NCBI GenBank assembly: GCA_037178625.1
Contig: CM074139.1
Span: 62,001-126,000 of the forward strand
Source: Skeletonema tropicum
Taxonomy: Eukaryota > Bacillariophyta > Thalassiosirophyceae > Thalassiosirales > Thalassiosiraceae
Length of the DNA: 64,000 nucleotides
Direction of reading: 5' to 3'
Positions 40,014 to 51,180 of the stretch are shown one piece after another; position 1 is the first letter of the stretch, and each line of letters opens with the position of its first letter. A program made the translations under genes and the position numbers. A model generated the notes under the pieces. That model made no database searches. It worked only from the letters and a program-made list of their open reading frames with translations, and was not told the DNA's origin.

Positions 40014-42262
40014 CTATAAACGAGAACGACATTGCCTTTCCAACTCCTTTATGTCTATCCACGGAGTTAGCTTCTTCTTCACCGGGTTCCACTGACTTTT
40101 CTCGTCTTCAAGAAGATAATTAATCACTCTCAAGAAGGCATCCAAAGAATTGTGTGGGTGAGGTAAATATATTTCCTTCTCTCCGATCAAGAACTCCTTG
40201 CAAAACTCATGGATGTCATCCGCAGTGAATGCCCTTCTACCCAAGTCATGAAGAAGATCAGAAGTAAGGCAGGCCTCACGCAATCGATGAATGCCTAGAC
40301 CGTAAGTCAGCCACGGGTTATGCAAATGTACTTTCATCTATGAGTGTGAGTGATAGAGTACGCATCAAGCAATGTTAGGGTTCATGACACAATGATACTG
40401 CACAATGTATTTGGCACATGTAGACTCACTGCCTCTTCCCAAAAATCACCTAATATGACAACTGAGTCCAACTTGCCATCAATCTTGCTCACTAACTCCT
40501 CAGCCCTCTCATCATGTGCACAGAGACGAACGACAATCTTCACTGGCAATTTCGACAAGGCCTTCAAACTATCCGCACAATCCTTCATTACTGCCGATCC
40601 TTCATTACCGTGCTCATCAGTCTGCCTCCCCTGCGTACACAAAACTACAGTCACAACCTTGTTGGCAGCTATCAATCTCGGTGCCTCTTCTATAACTCGC
40701 TTCTCAATCTTGCGTAGTTGTCTTGACAAGTGATTTTGATCGGTATCAAGTCTAATCCTCTCCATCATATCAAGAGCAATTGTGCGTTCCGTCTTTACAT
40801 CATCATAATTTCCCCGTGCTATAGAGAATCTCTGCGGTCCAACAGATGAGCCTGGATCATTCACTAGCCAAAACTTGGTTGGTACGAAGCATCGTGCAGA
40901 CATTTTCATGTGAAAGTCAACAGTTTGTGAAAGCTCCGTCCATCGAGAGTGACCGCCGTCTTTTTGGATGTGTGTCAATTTGGCATCAATCTTAGCACGA
41001 TGACTATCACGAATCTTCATGGAAGAAGTGTTCTCCATGAGCCATAGTCTCGAGTCAGTTGATTTGTATGCCTTTATGATCGATGTGATGAACCCGTCGG
41101 GCAATCTCAGAGCATCAGCGTAATGATGTAGATATTTTTTCACATACGAAGTAGAAGGATAAGATTTCTTTGTGTCCTCTGAGGTGTTGGAATGGAGCAC
41201 AGCTGCCTCCTTACTGATTGTTTCGGTGTTCTTATCCTCTGTGGAGCTGGAAGGGCGCTCAAGTCCCTTTTGATTGAGGTTGTTGGTATTCTCGACAGAG
41301 AAGCTAGATACGCGGCGCACTGAACTTTGTCGTTCGTTTGCAATCGAAGGATTCGGCTCCTTATCATCCTGAGGTTGCTGAAGACTATTACGACGTGAAG
41401 ATCGTTTTTTTTCATGCGCTCTGTGACTGTGGCTGGTGTCTGCTGGACTGGACTTGCGTCGAGAAGACTTTGGCTTATGACTCGATTTTGATGATCTGGG
41501 AGGTTTATCACTCTTACCGTGCTCATCTTGGTTCTTTGTGAAGGGTAAACTAATTTTAGGAGTAGGCCTGCCAATAGCACCGATGTTAACATTTGAGCGC
41601 ACATCATCTGGGCTAGTAAGAAAAGGGGGAGATGGCATATCAAAGAAGCCATTCCTTGTTGAGCTCACGTCTGCTGGACTGGATGAACGTCGAGAAGTCT
41701 TTGGCTTAAGACTCGATTTGGATGATTTGGGAGATTTATCACTCTTGCCGTGATTATCTTGGTTCTTCCTGCGGCTCAATCTACTTTTAGAAGGCTTGTA
41801 AAGAGCTTCGATATCATTGTAACGCACATCACTGGGAGATAGCTCATCAAAGAAGTCAAAATCGTTTGAGCTGTTTTCGTATTCCTTCTGGTTCTGGGAC
41901 AGGCGCATCTCCGCATCCATTGCAGAATTACGAAGAAAAGCAGAGAAACTATTCAGCGATAGTAAAAAGTCGTCGGCCGTTGCAGACTTGCCAGAACTCT
42001 TGCCTCTACTTGATGGTGGGGCCAATGGGACTTCAAAGGTGGTACAGTGACCAGGAAGATTCCCCGTGCTCCTTCTTTTATTAAGGTGATAACTGCTTCG
42101 CCCAAGGGATGATGAATCCATCTTCGTCTTCGTGTTGGGCGGCTGGGAGAAAAAGTCATCGGCAAGGTCACGTAAAGATAATGACCCGCTGCTACTTCTT
42201 CTTTTAAACATGATGATGATTCGACTGTTGATATTGTTTAGATGCAACTTATCTACTAACAA
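40014..42262 (-). CDS. Ser/Arg-rich protein with a vWA-like C-terminal domain (intact paralogue)
   Basis: Exon 1 40430-42262, intron 40338-40429 (92 bp, GTGAGT...CTCATAG), exon 2 40014-40337, phase 0; about 718 residues. Residues 1-~370 are low-complexity, rich in Ser, Arg, Lys and Pro, with a duplicated module (SRRSSSPAD and SRRKSSPAD). From ~375 there is a compact domain, YLHHYADALRLPDGF, then RLWLMENTSSMKIRDS, which sits where a von Willebrand A MIDAS (DxSxS) would be but has N-T-S-S, then VVTVVLCTQGRQTDEHG and VKIVVRLCAHDERAEEL. The last exon adds MKVHLHNPWLTYGLG...ELERQC. Reading past the donor would give a 626-codon frame; the splice model is supported by identical signals in the split paralogue. 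Function unknown; possibly a metal-independent protein-binding vWA fold. No transmembrane segment. Confidence 0.75.
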
Positions 42263-42561
42263 CTAACCAATGATAAAAAAAATATGCTCACTCTATCAAC
42301 GAACCTTCACAACTCTGCTTAGCTGCCTCGCTGATCTGGAAGAGTGCGTGCGTTTTATGATCGTGAAATGACAAACACGAATTTACCCTTGGTTGTGACC
42401 CCATCAAAATCAGACATATCCTTGACACTTTTGTCTGAAACGCGTCTAATTCTGTCTGAAAGAACGCCGCTTGTCGTGGAATTATTAGCTTCCTCTCGTA
42501 TGAAGTGACGTGCGGTACAGCTTTTACACTACCGGTCATAGCGAACTCAAGTAACGGTAAG

Positions 42562-43073
42562 CTACTGGCGGGAACTAAATCGTACCGGAAATAAATCGTA
42601 CCACGGAGAAATCTCCACACAAATCACTAACAAAACACAAAAAAGACGCATTCTACACCCTAATACCATGGTTCTGAGCCTCCATGTCAACGCCTATCCC
42701 AAATAATCGACCATAATATGATAGTATAGACAAGTAGCTTTCGATAGAACCACTGGTCAACGTTGTATGTAGTATACTCGCATAGCAGCAGCAGCGCAGG
42801 CATGCAGATATGCCGTAGACATGCGTCATTCTAGATCGAAATAGCAGTTATTGGTCCCAAATTTGTCGATAGGTGCTCAATCTCGACGAACTATAGTCTC
42901 TTCTGCATCATATAATGTATATATACTGTTTGGGATTCTATGTTTAGGCTGCTATATGTATTTTCGTCGAGTATCATGGCCAAATTTATGACTCTTTTCA
43001 TGTTGTTAGTGTTTTGTGCGTAAAATTTGATAAATCGTACCGCGGCGAGGTACGATTTAGTTCCCGCCAGTAG
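42562..43073. mobile_element. 512-bp MITE / non-autonomous DNA transposon
   Basis: The left terminus starts CTACTGGCGGGAACTAAATC (42562 onward, 25 bases to 42586) and the right terminus (43049-43073) is its exact inverse. A second, shorter inverted motif (AAATCGTACC) is nested inside each end. The flanks share TAAG on both sides (42558-42561 and 43074-43077), a possible 4-bp target duplication. No transposase frame. Confidence 0.7.
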
Positions 43074-43557
43074 TAAGTAGGGATAGAATCATACCTGCTC
43101 CTCCTCTTAGGTAGGTACTTCGGTACGCTACACTAATTTTAATAGTAGAAAGAATGACCGCGTTCTACAATTTTGGTACCGCTAAGGTCGCCGGTAATAG
43201 TACCGGTTCAAGTATTTTCAAAGGTAGGTGACGTTTTATTAAGTATATTTGTGGTTCGTTGCGTTCAAGGAGATTGTCAATGGTGGCGTTGTTGAGGTAG
43301 AAGACATACAAAATTATTATTTAGCAGTTGTTGATTATTGAGGTGAGTGTCCTTTACAATTGTCGTGAGTCTGGGTGCGAGTGCTGCAAAAATTGCTGCC
43401 TACTGTCAGGTTTTGTGCGGTGAGGTGATACTACTTAGGGAAGCCGACCTATCCCCAGCTACAATTTATTACATAGCCATAACGGCATGACGCCTTGCTA
43501 TTCCGTTCCCTTGATTAGTAGGTAGTTAGGCATCCATCACCATCGACATGAACAATA
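43074..43557. other. 5' flank of the pseudouridine synthase gene
   Basis: About 480 bp with no gene. Nothing specific recognised. Confidence 0.35.
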
Positions 43558-44643
43558 ATGATGCAACCTCCCCCCTCCTCATCGCAAAACAATAACGATA
43601 TCATCGTCACTACTACACATCAAAATCATCGACACTTTAAAATGTACAAACCGGCCAAGGTCCTCACACAATTCAAATTCACACATCGAAAGCGTAAAAA
43701 CCGAACATTGCTAGGTGATGTCATCCCCAATGATGTACTACTACTACCACCCAGTAATGGTGTAATGGCCATTGGACGACTAGATGAAGACTCCGAAGGG
43801 TTGTTATTATTGACAACTGATGGGAAACTATCCGAACGAGTTCGTCGTAAATCTGTCGAGAAGGAGTATTATGTACAGGTAGATGGGCAGATTACGCTGG
43901 AGGCGATTGATCGGTTGCGACATGGGGTGGAGATTTCGTTACCGTCGAATAGGAAACAGCGAGATCATGATGATAATGATGATGATGATGCTTGTGATTT
44001 ATCATCAATGGCGCCACCTGCATCTACATCCACATCATATTATACGACATTGCCATGCAAGGTACAACTTCTGGACACATCCATTATTACTGTCGAGAAC
44101 AAACCGATAACAGCAACTAAAGAAGAAGTAGAAGAAGATGCCAACCAATCATCATCAGAAACGAAACAAACGAAGAGAAAGCGACGAAAGAAGTTTGGTG
44201 GAACATGCAATATATGCAAACAGACTGGTCACAAGGCAAAAGATTGCACTGAGAATCCAATCGATTATTCATCCCAATCCTCCACAAATAATAGTTTCAT
44301 TGTCGGTGCGAATAATAACAGCAACAACAACGACAACACTAACACGGTACAACTAGCACTACCCAAAGGAATTCCACCTCCACCCACACATCCTCAAAAC
44401 GGTCAATACAACATCCGCCATACCACGTCATCCTATCGTCCAACCTCCTGGATATCCATTACAATTAACGAGGGTAAGAATCGTCAGGTACGACGAATGA
44501 CTGCAGCTGTAGGGTATCCCACCTTGAGGTTGGTCCGTGTTCGTATTGGGTGTGTGGGTCTGGATGGGATGGGTGTGGGGGAGGTTCGGGAGTTGAGTAG
44601 TGGTGATGTTGTTGTGATGGATTCCATAACTTTTAATGAATAG
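43558..44643 (+). CDS. RsuA/RluE-type pseudouridine synthase with an inserted CCHC zinc knuckle
   Basis: 361 codons, single exon. This family converts specific uridines in rRNA to pseudouridine. The start [11 protein letters not shown], the catalytic motif [18 protein letters not shown] (73-90, catalytic Asp ~76), KEYYVQVDG (~103) and the late [28 protein letters not shown] (~304) are those of the RsuA/RluB/E/F family. Between the two halves lies a ~170-residue insertion with acidic ([10 protein letters not shown]), Lys/Arg-rich ([13 protein letters not shown]) and Asn-rich stretches, and a perfect retroviral-type knuckle C217-x2-C220-x4-H225-x4-C230. The knuckle probably helps RNA binding. 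No clear targeting peptide or S4 domain. Convergent with the mL54 gene. Location (nucleus, cytosol or organelle) is not evident. Confidence 0.9.
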   Translation: MMQPPPSSSQNNNDIIVTTTHQNHRHFKMYKPAKVLTQFKFTHRKRKNRTLLGDVIPNDVLLLPPSNGVMAIGRLDEDSEGLLLLTTDGKLSERVRRKSVEKEYYVQVDGQITLEAIDRLRHGVEISLPSNRKQRDHDDNDDDDACDLSSMAPPASTSTSYYTTLPCKVQLLDTSIITVENKPITATKEEVEEDANQSSSETKQTKRKRRKKFGGTCNICKQTGHKAKDCTENPIDYSSQSSTNNSFIVGANNNSNNNDNTNTVQLALPKGIPPPPTHPQNGQYNIRHTTSSYRPTSWISITINEGKNRQVRRMTAAVGYPTLRLVRVRIGCVGLDGMGVGEVRELSSGDVVVMDSITFNE

Positions 44644-45021
44644 ATAGAATTGACATGCTTTTATTCCCTATACTCAAGCAGTGCTTATCATTGATGATGT
44701 CCTGCTTTCACTTGTGATTACAATAATTATTAGTTCCCGCTCCCACTTCATCATCATCTCCTCCCATCATCCATCGATTGGAATTTCTATTCAGCACTAT
44801 TGTCCTGACTGGTGCATTATGCCTTAGTTCACATTGATCTGTATCAGACTCTAGCCTCTTAACTACGATCACTAAAACATTCTGACTCATCTATTGTTAG
44901 CTCAATCCATATCTATTATTATTATTTGTTATCAAACTCCCCATAATATTATAATCTACATCATCATCATCAATCAATTGCCCATTGCATTGCCCATAAT
45001 ATTGCAGTACTCTAATTATTA
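44644..45021. other. Intergenic between convergent genes
   Basis: 378 bp of AT-rich sequence with TTATTATTATT runs, 3' flanks of two convergent genes. No gene seen. Confidence 0.4.
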
Positions 45022-45378
45022 TTAAATCCCCGCAATGGCATTATTATCCTTAATCAAATTCCTCCTCACCAACTTCAAATACCTTCTCATATCCTTATCA
45101 CTCGCCTCCTCCATTTTCATATTTCGTAATTTGGCCAAGGTTGGTGGTGCCACGGCCAACTCACTTACCCATGATGGATATTCGTTTCGTGGTTTGGCAG
45201 TGGGTGCGTTGGAGTTAGAGGGGTCTTTTTTGGAGGGGGGGTAGATTGTGGATAGGCCGGGGATGGGTGTGCCTGGCTTCATTGCGAGGGAGGGGGTGGA
45301 GGTGCTGGAATAGTAGTAGTGGTGGTGTTGTGGACGATTGATGAGGAGACGTCGGAGGTGAGGTACGGAGTTGTTCAT
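45022..45378 (-). CDS. MRPL54: Mitochondrial large-subunit ribosomal protein mL54
   Basis: 118 codons. The C-terminal half (EYPSWVSELAVAPPTLAKLR, MRRYLKLVRRNLIKDNN) has the YPxWL...PTLxELR...RYLKLxRRxxIKxNN pattern of mL54 (Ribosomal_L37/YmL37 family). The N-terminus, MNNSVPHLRRLLINR followed by a His/Tyr/Ser-rich stretch, is basic with no acidic residues until past 50, as expected of a mitochondrial presequence. The length is normal for the family. It is a structural component of the mitoribosome large subunit. Start chosen at the only upstream Met giving a presequence. Confidence 0.85.
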   Translation of the reverse strand: MNNSVPHLRRLLINRPQHHHYYYSSTSTPSLAMKPGTPIPGLSTIYPPSKKDPSNSNAPTAKPRNEYPSWVSELAVAPPTLAKLRNMKMEEASDKDMRRYLKLVRRNLIKDNNAIAGI

Positions 45379-46016
45379 CTTTATTATATTGAATTGTTTT
45401 TTAGATAGGCAAAGAGATGTGATGTTGCTGTCGAATAATGATTGGAGAGTTAAAAACAGAAGAGAAATTAGTATTCAGTTAAAAAGATATAAATCAACTT
45501 TTGATAATTGTATCAATCAAACATCCCCATCTGTGTAGATGATGCAAATGCAATGCAACCTCAAATTTTGGCGACACATAAGAGGCGATAGAATTGATGT
45601 TTCATTTCCGACAACACCACCACCGCTTTACGAAATACGGAAATGACAATGATAGCATTGCTATGACTCACCAAGCCAACGTGGTTGTTATTTCAGTGAT
45701 AGGAGAGGTGTCAACAGGATGGAGATGGAGACAAAGCTACCGCAGTTGCACAGTTCATTGCGTTGACTGTTTGTGAAGTGGCGGGCTTCTCCAATTTTGA
45801 TTGGATGGCGTAGACTGTCACTTCGCTTTGTGTCTCAAATAATGCGGCGTTAGTAAATGCGTTATCTATTCGACACACAGTCAGAGTCGAAGTTGTTCAA
45901 GTCGAGGTAGAGTATTCTTTACATCTCTTTGCCTTTGCCTGATTAGTCAAGAGTTGCAAAATCTACTACTTCATACTGAATCACATCTTTATCATCTTCA
46001 TCAAATCCTGACGTCG
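45379..46016. other. Upstream region of mL54, no gene seen
   Basis: About 640 bp. A 60-codon frame at 45594-45776 is not convincing. Nothing else recognised. Confidence 0.4.
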
Positions 46017-47420
46017 TTACAGACAAGCCTGAGCCTGAGTGTCAAAGACAGTTCGACGCTGTCTCCGCCAGAAGTGGGGGACCATCACGTCGTCTTCCTT
46101 TGTTGTCACTTGGGTCGACCCATCAGTTGCCATTGTGTTATTGCGTGGTATTTTCGGCATTTTCATTTGCGGTGTCAGCATCCTCTTCAGCGGTGCGTTG
46201 ATTAGAGTAGATAAAGGGTTCGTATTCAACAGCGCAAGGAGTAAAGGCTCGCTTGCTTGAAGAGCCAAATTCCGTCGTAACATCATTGTGGCGGCAGTGG
46301 ACGAGTCCGCCCGCCCACCTTGCATTGGAGAGCATGTGCCATTGAGGCGGTTTGGGACAGTCGTCAGCCAGCATCCAGTCTCACAGATCCGTTCCAACCT
46401 CCTCTTACCTATCACCTGGCCTGGTTTCTCCCTTTCTTTCCCACTGCCACTGGGTGAGATAGTACTCAGCATCTGACTGCTTCGTCATCTGCGAGTGGAT
46501 CCATGTGCCATCTCCATCGCTTTCTTGTGGGGATCTCGTGCAGAGGAATTGGCAATTAAGTTCCACTTTCTTCTGACCCACTCTTCCTTCTCGGCTGCAT
46601 CTGCATCACCAGACACTCCACCAAGGCATCGGCGGCGCTGCGTCCGTAATTCAGTTCCGGAATGTCAGCCGCTTCAAGGGCAGCTATTGCAGCTTCCTCA
46701 TCCTGGGGCATACGAACGTAGTGGGATTTGTCTGGTTCGGGATAGTATAAAACATGAGGCCCCGTTTCCTTGAGAAGCTGAAGCATAGTAGTGTTATCAG
46801 ATACAGTACCGACTCCGCCGACGCCGAGATCATCAGCACACCAGGGTTGGACAGCCCCAGGGGTTTTTCTCCTCAACCATTCAGCTAGGGGCATCAAAGC
46901 GATGGCAATGCCACAGCACACCATAGACAGACAACAACCCTGCTTGATTCCCTCCTTGTACGCAATGATGGTAGGGTCCTCGCCCATTTCATTCCGTAGA
47001 AGGCAAAGGCTGTGGGATAGTGTATTGATTGAGTTCATTGAAGGCATTTCGAGCATCCAAAAAGAGCAAACCATAGCCACTCCCTAGGATGTAGAGCGAG
47101 TTTTCCGTGTCAGGGGGGATGGGATAATCAGGGAAGGATAGGGGTGTTGGGTCAATAGTGCTCGAAACCGCTGTTGAGTGTTGAGGCATCCACCATCGGC
47201 TCATCTCTCATCAACATCATCCCCATCTGTCCCGTCCTCCATCTCTTTTCTCCGTCTCGAAAGTCGCTGCCTCCAGCATGTTCAGCCACCCAGCCAGCTC
47301 TAGAAATACTTCCAGCATGGTATGGGTCGCACCTTCTATGCCAGACTGAAGTCCAGCCAGAGTTGAAGTTGAACATTGTTACAGCCATCCCACGCTCGCT
47401 CCTTGCACTGATCAAGGATT
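46017..47420 (-). pseudogene. Decayed reverse transcriptase of another retroelement
   Basis: Fragments in different frames on the minus strand follow each other in the right order: LQSGIEGATHTMLE near 47330, RT motif A (LLFLDARNAFNELN) near 47060, then GIKQGCCLSM and an altered catalytic box (WCADDLGVGG) in 46556-47080, and finally the C-terminal region near 46470-46300 (WLTTVPNRLNGT; MLSNARWAGGLVHCRHNDV). At least three frame changes separate them and no single protein can be made. The CADD in place of YADD/YVDD also argues for decay. It is not closely related to elements A or B. No termini or target duplications were found. Confidence 0.75.
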
Positions 47421-47803
47421 GTTCCCGAGAACAGTCTCATCCAGGTTTCACCACAACCCAAGGGGCGGACACCCAGCTCCTTGCTTGTCTCAATTATCTA
47501 GGTTGCTGAAGAAGTAAGCATTATTTGGCTAGATATTGCTGAAAGAGGGTGGCTAGATCTGTATTTTTTTACTATGCGTTGCAGTAGAGCCATCTTAACA
47601 ATACTGAGGTAACAAAGCAAAACACACCTCGACCTCGATAGGAAACCTAAATTAAATTTAAACGAATAGAAATCATGATATTAGTGTTAGCAATACAAAA
47701 TAATACAGTTGACTGTGTGGACTGCGACAACTTTAGTTGTAGGCCTACTTTAATATGTTTTATAATTTGTTGATCGACCGAATCTTCCAGAAAAATGGCG
47801 CGC

Positions 47804-47875
47804 TCCGATATGATGTAGGTGGTTATCATAGCCGCCTCTCACGCGGCATACCTGGGTTCGAGTCCCAGTATCGGA
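47804..47875 (+). tRNA. tRNA-Glu(CTC): tRNA-Glu, anticodon CTC
   Basis: 72 nt fold into a full cloverleaf: acceptor TCCGATA/TATCGGA (7 bp), a short D-arm with GG, anticodon stem GCCGC/GCGGC with loop CTCTCAC (anticodon CTC), a 4-nt variable loop, and T-stem CTGGG/CCCAG with loop TTCGAGT. The B-box GGTTCGAGTCC is canonical. TTTT at 47883-47886 can end RNA polymerase III transcription. CCA is not encoded. Confidence 0.95.
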
Positions 47876-48373
47876 ACTATCCTTTTGCCCCTGCTTACTG
47901 CTTAATCCTTTTATTAGATATCGTACTCTTTGCTTGCTCGCTTTTTGCACTTGAAAATTGAAAGTGGGTGACAAGAGTGATCATCTTTTGATCTTAAATA
48001 CATGGAGAGTTTCCCCTCTCATTGCAAAGTTTCAAGTAGCATTCAGGCAAGTAGTTTGTAATGACAATGAATTGGAAAAGGTCAATGATAATAGTTTGCA
48101 TTTGCTTTTAAGTGTTATCCCTCTCTGTCTTCATTCTCTAGATACGCATCTGCATCTCTTTTTGATGGACGTTTGATGCTTAACAAACACAGCCGTACTC
48201 GAACAGCCGCGACTATGTTATTCGTTTTTGTTCATAGCTACGTCGATATTAGAGCCAATATTGTCACCATCTCTTATGATGGTTGCTCACTAGCTAGATA
48301 AGTACTTATGTAGCTGCGCTCTCGCTCTGTACAATACGTCTCTCTCTCTACTTATGCACGATCAAAGTAGGCT
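47876..48373. other. Spacer between tRNA and hAT element
   Basis: About 500 bp without a gene. It carries the tRNA terminator at its start. Confidence 0.4.
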
Positions 48374-48381
48374 TTTTGACC

Positions 48382-49207
48382 TAGGGTACAAGAATTTCAC
48401 ACTTTTTGAATTTCTTGGAATTTTCAGGGTGAAATGTCAAGGAATGTCAAGGAATTTCAGTTTCAAATTTCACTATATAGCTTATTTCCCAAACTAATTC
48501 TCTCTACAAAATATTCTCGCACCCCTGCCCCACCATCATTCTCGAGTTTCTACGTAGTGAAGAGAGTCTGCAATCCTCTTTCCAAGCATCTTCTTCGCAT
48601 GCATGATATGACGAAGGTTCTCGTATCCTCGAAGAAGTGCAACACCAGTTGGATCCAACATCCTATATCGATCCTTTGTAAGAATGGTGTTCTTCAAAGG
48701 TTTGGCCCTACGTTCACAATCCATCGATCCTACAGTTCCCATAGACAGAAGAGGCTTGGCAACCAAACGATAGAAGTCAGACGTCCCTGCATAACACTCA
48801 AACCATCCCAAGCGTCCAGAAATAGCACCGGTTGTTTCCACATACTCTACCACATCTTTGATACCAAAAAACTTGTTGTTTCTTTGCAGATCCTCCGAAG
48901 ACGAAGATGGAATTTGTGGAAGGGGATCTGCGAAGGATTCAAATCAGCCATTGGTTTGAGTATCAAACTCCTCGAAATCCTTCAACACTCTCTTCCCCAT
49001 CTCATCAGAACCATCATCATCCAAGGGCACATACCACTCGACCATCTTTCTCACAAGTCCGTTCCTGCCAGATGTTTGATGTCCCGTTCCCGCCAGAACT
49101 TATGTGAAATTTCATTTTTGGCCAAAATTGTGACAAGTTGCACCCTGAAAGTTTCCGGAAAGTTCTAGAGTTGTGAAATTTCACCTGTTTGAAATTCTTT
49201 TACCCTA
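48382..49207 (-). mobile_element. hAT-like DNA transposon with 8-bp target duplication
   Basis: 826 bp with terminal inverted repeats starting TAGGGTACAAGAATTTCACA on the left and TAGGGTAAAAGAATTTCAAA on the right (reverse complement), two mismatches in 20. Subterminal TTCAGGGTG occurs inverted at both ends. The eight bases TTTTGACC flank it at 48374-48381 and 49208-49215, the length made by hAT transposases. The interior carries only a piece of a possible transposase on the minus strand, so it is an internally deleted, non-autonomous copy. Confidence 0.8.
48536..48853 (-). pseudogene. Transposase-like fragment inside the hAT element
   Basis: 105 codons, including VEYVETTGAISGRLGWFECY, DCERRAKPLKNTILTKDR and GYENLRHIMHAKKMLGKRI. 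The ER-AKPLKN-ILTK-R...LRxxENLxxIMxAKKxLG run resembles transposase C-termini I associate with diatom transposons, but that recollection is unverified. Further upstream on the same strand (48860-49050), MVEWYVPLDDDGSDEMGKRV may be another piece. Incomplete and without catalytic residues. The longer plus-strand frame at 48434-49168 is probably a shadow. Confidence 0.45.
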
Positions 49208-49276
49208 TTTTGACCTACAAATAATGTGACACAGGAAAAGGCTTTAAACGTGCTGTAATTAAATAATACGCACCGA

Positions 49277-49556
49277 CTTGAAGCTTGAAGCACAAGATTT
49301 GAAGATTTGCGAATCAAGAATCAAAAAAGTTCTGCCGCCGCTCCGCTCATAACTCATAAATTCAAAACAACCACAACAACTATCAACCATGAAGTCTGCC
49401 ATCATCGCTGCCCTTATCGGCTCTGCCGCCGCTTTCGCCCCTGCCCAGAACAAGGCCGCCACCACCTCCTTGAACGCCTTCGAGGATGAGCTCGGTGCCC
49501 AGCCTCCTCTCGGATTCTTCGATCCCTTCGGCATGCTCTCTGGAGACTGCTCCCAA

Positions 49557-49621
<65 letters not shown>

Positions 49622-49820
49622 CGGCCAGATCGTCACCCGTGCCGGAATCCACCTTCCCGGAAACATTGACTACGCTGGAAACTCCTTCGACTCCTTCCCC
49701 AACGGTGTTGCCGCCTTGATCGGACCTGATGCCATCCCCTTCGAGGGACAAGGCCAGATCATCGCCTTCATTGGCTGGTTGGAGATTGCCTTCATGCGTG
49801 ATGTTCCCGGAACTGGAAAT

Positions 49821-49861
<41 letters not shown>

Positions 49862-50236
49862 CTGGGATGACTTTGATGAAGAGACCAAGCTTCAGAAGCG
49901 TGCTATTGAGTTGAACAACGGCCGTGCTGCCATGTTCGGAATCCTTGGACTTATGGTCCACGAGGAGATCCAGCCTCTTGGATATGATCCCGATCTTCCC
50001 ATCATTGGACACCTTCAATAAATTGCTTGTTTGATGTATTGTACATATACAGAACACATGTTGTACCATATATATAATAGAAGGAACACGCTCGTACATT
50101 TTTTGTGCTTGGGCCGAGTCTTTGGAAGAGGAGGAACTCAAAGCTAGATAATGTGTACCATAATAATAAAAGAACCAATTCTCTTCTATTGCACATGACA
50201 AGTATGATTACTGGTATTATTTATTATGCAGTAGTC
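49277..50236 (+). repeat. Duplicated FCP segment, copy 1
   Basis: Leader, coding region and about 215 bp of 3' flank match 60613-61570 in direct orientation. Similarity stops shortly before 49277 and after GCAGTAGT near 50236. Confidence 0.8.
49389..50021 (+). CDS. Fucoxanthin-chlorophyll a/c-binding protein (Lhcf type), copy 1
   Basis: 210 codons. The N-terminus MKSAIIAALIGSAAAFAPAQ is a bipartite ER-signal/plastid presequence with the diatom AFAP motif at the cleavage site. The mature protein has the three light-harvesting helices: helix 1 RYVEIKHGRIAQLAFLG, with the E-x2-H-x-R chlorophyll/salt-bridge motif, helix 2 QIIAFIGWLEIAFM, and helix 3 RAIELNNGRAAMFGILG, with E-x2-N-x-R. It binds chlorophyll a, chlorophyll c and fucoxanthin in the thylakoid antenna. 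Codon use is strongly biased (GCC, ATC, TTC, AAG), as in very highly expressed genes. The copy at 60724 encodes an identical protein. Conserved leader (CTTGAAGCTTGAAGCACAAG from 49277) and 3' UTR are shared with that copy. Confidence 0.97.
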
Positions 50237-50261
50237 TAAGTTTTTGTAGATATTGCTACTC

Positions 50262-50690
50262 CCATCGTTTGAATACCTTCTACCCCCGAATGGAGTGCCA
50301 CTAGCCGCTCCTCTAGTCTAACCAAGCCCTTCGTATCTTTCCCAGTGCCGCTGACGCTTATGCATTGCAAAGAAATTCATACCTCTCATCTGATTCCTTA
50401 TGCTCAGAATTTAGAGTGATGGCGTTCTTCGAGCTACTGAATTGCATTCGTCAAAGGCAATCCTTCACTGTGAACCTATCGACGAAGAAAGCATGTTGAT
50501 GTAAAAGTAGAGATTCCTCTACTGTTCTTGTAGACTAGATCTCTGAATATTCTTTGGAAAGCGTTTAGCTTAGATGTGAGTTGTCCTGGCGGATTAGGAA
50601 GGATGTGTTCACTACTTACTCGCAGATCATTTCGTTCCCTCGCGCGCCTCTCCAACTTCTCCTACTCTCTCAGAGAGCCAGTTTTGTTTT
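50262..50690. repeat. Dispersed ~450-bp segment, copy R1
   Basis: Contains CTAGCCGCTC, CCTTCGTATCTTTCCCA, GCCGCTGACGCTTATG, ATTGCAAAGAAATTC, then CTGATTCCTTATGCTCAGA and CTACTGAATTGCATTCG. The same blocks in the same order occur at 53130-53645 (R2) and 56466-57150 (R3). No long reading frame is shared among the copies, so it is a non-coding repeat or old duplicated flank. Confidence 0.7.
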
Positions 50691-51180
50691 GATGGTTGAG
50701 TTGATGGGAGGGAACAACCGACAGATGGTATGGAGGTTGGTAGAGAGGCTGGACATCTACGTTCGTGAAGACTTGCGTGCTGTGGAGGTTGGTAGAGAAC
50801 ATTTACATACACTCTCCTCCTGTTTCTTCATAGCGGTAGGCTAGAGATAATTAAGAGCTCAAAAGAGAGACTCTCTCTAGAGGAGTATGAGCCTATCTGC
50901 CGACTTAATGCTGCCTCCGTGTATTTGGCATGTCCTCCTGAGATTGAGAATTGAAGAGAAACATCTCAAGCTGCTTCATCCAGCATAAATCAGAGAGCCT
51001 ACCAAATGCAGTAACAATTGCAGCATTAGATAGAAGCTTAGACTACAGGCAGGCTTTACAATCAATTAATGCTTTGTGCCTTCTCGTCGTCGTAGCAGCT
51101 AAGCATAGGGAAACGAGATTCCTTCATATTTCATCACCTACCCCAACACCTAACTCGAAGAGACTAATGACGTGGAAGCT
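50691..51180. other. Spacer, no gene
   Basis: About 490 bp between repeat R1 and the AP2 gene. Short frames only. Nothing recognised. Confidence 0.35.

Noticed and set aside
48434..49168. 244-codon plus-strand frame
   Set aside because: Lies wholly inside the hAT-like element, opposite a better transposase-like fragment. Composition and lack of domains mark it as a shadow.
49383..50201. 272-codon minus-strand frame across FCP copy 1 (and 60718-61509 across copy 2)
   Set aside because: Antisense shadow produced by the strong codon bias of the FCP genes; repeated in both copies for that reason.
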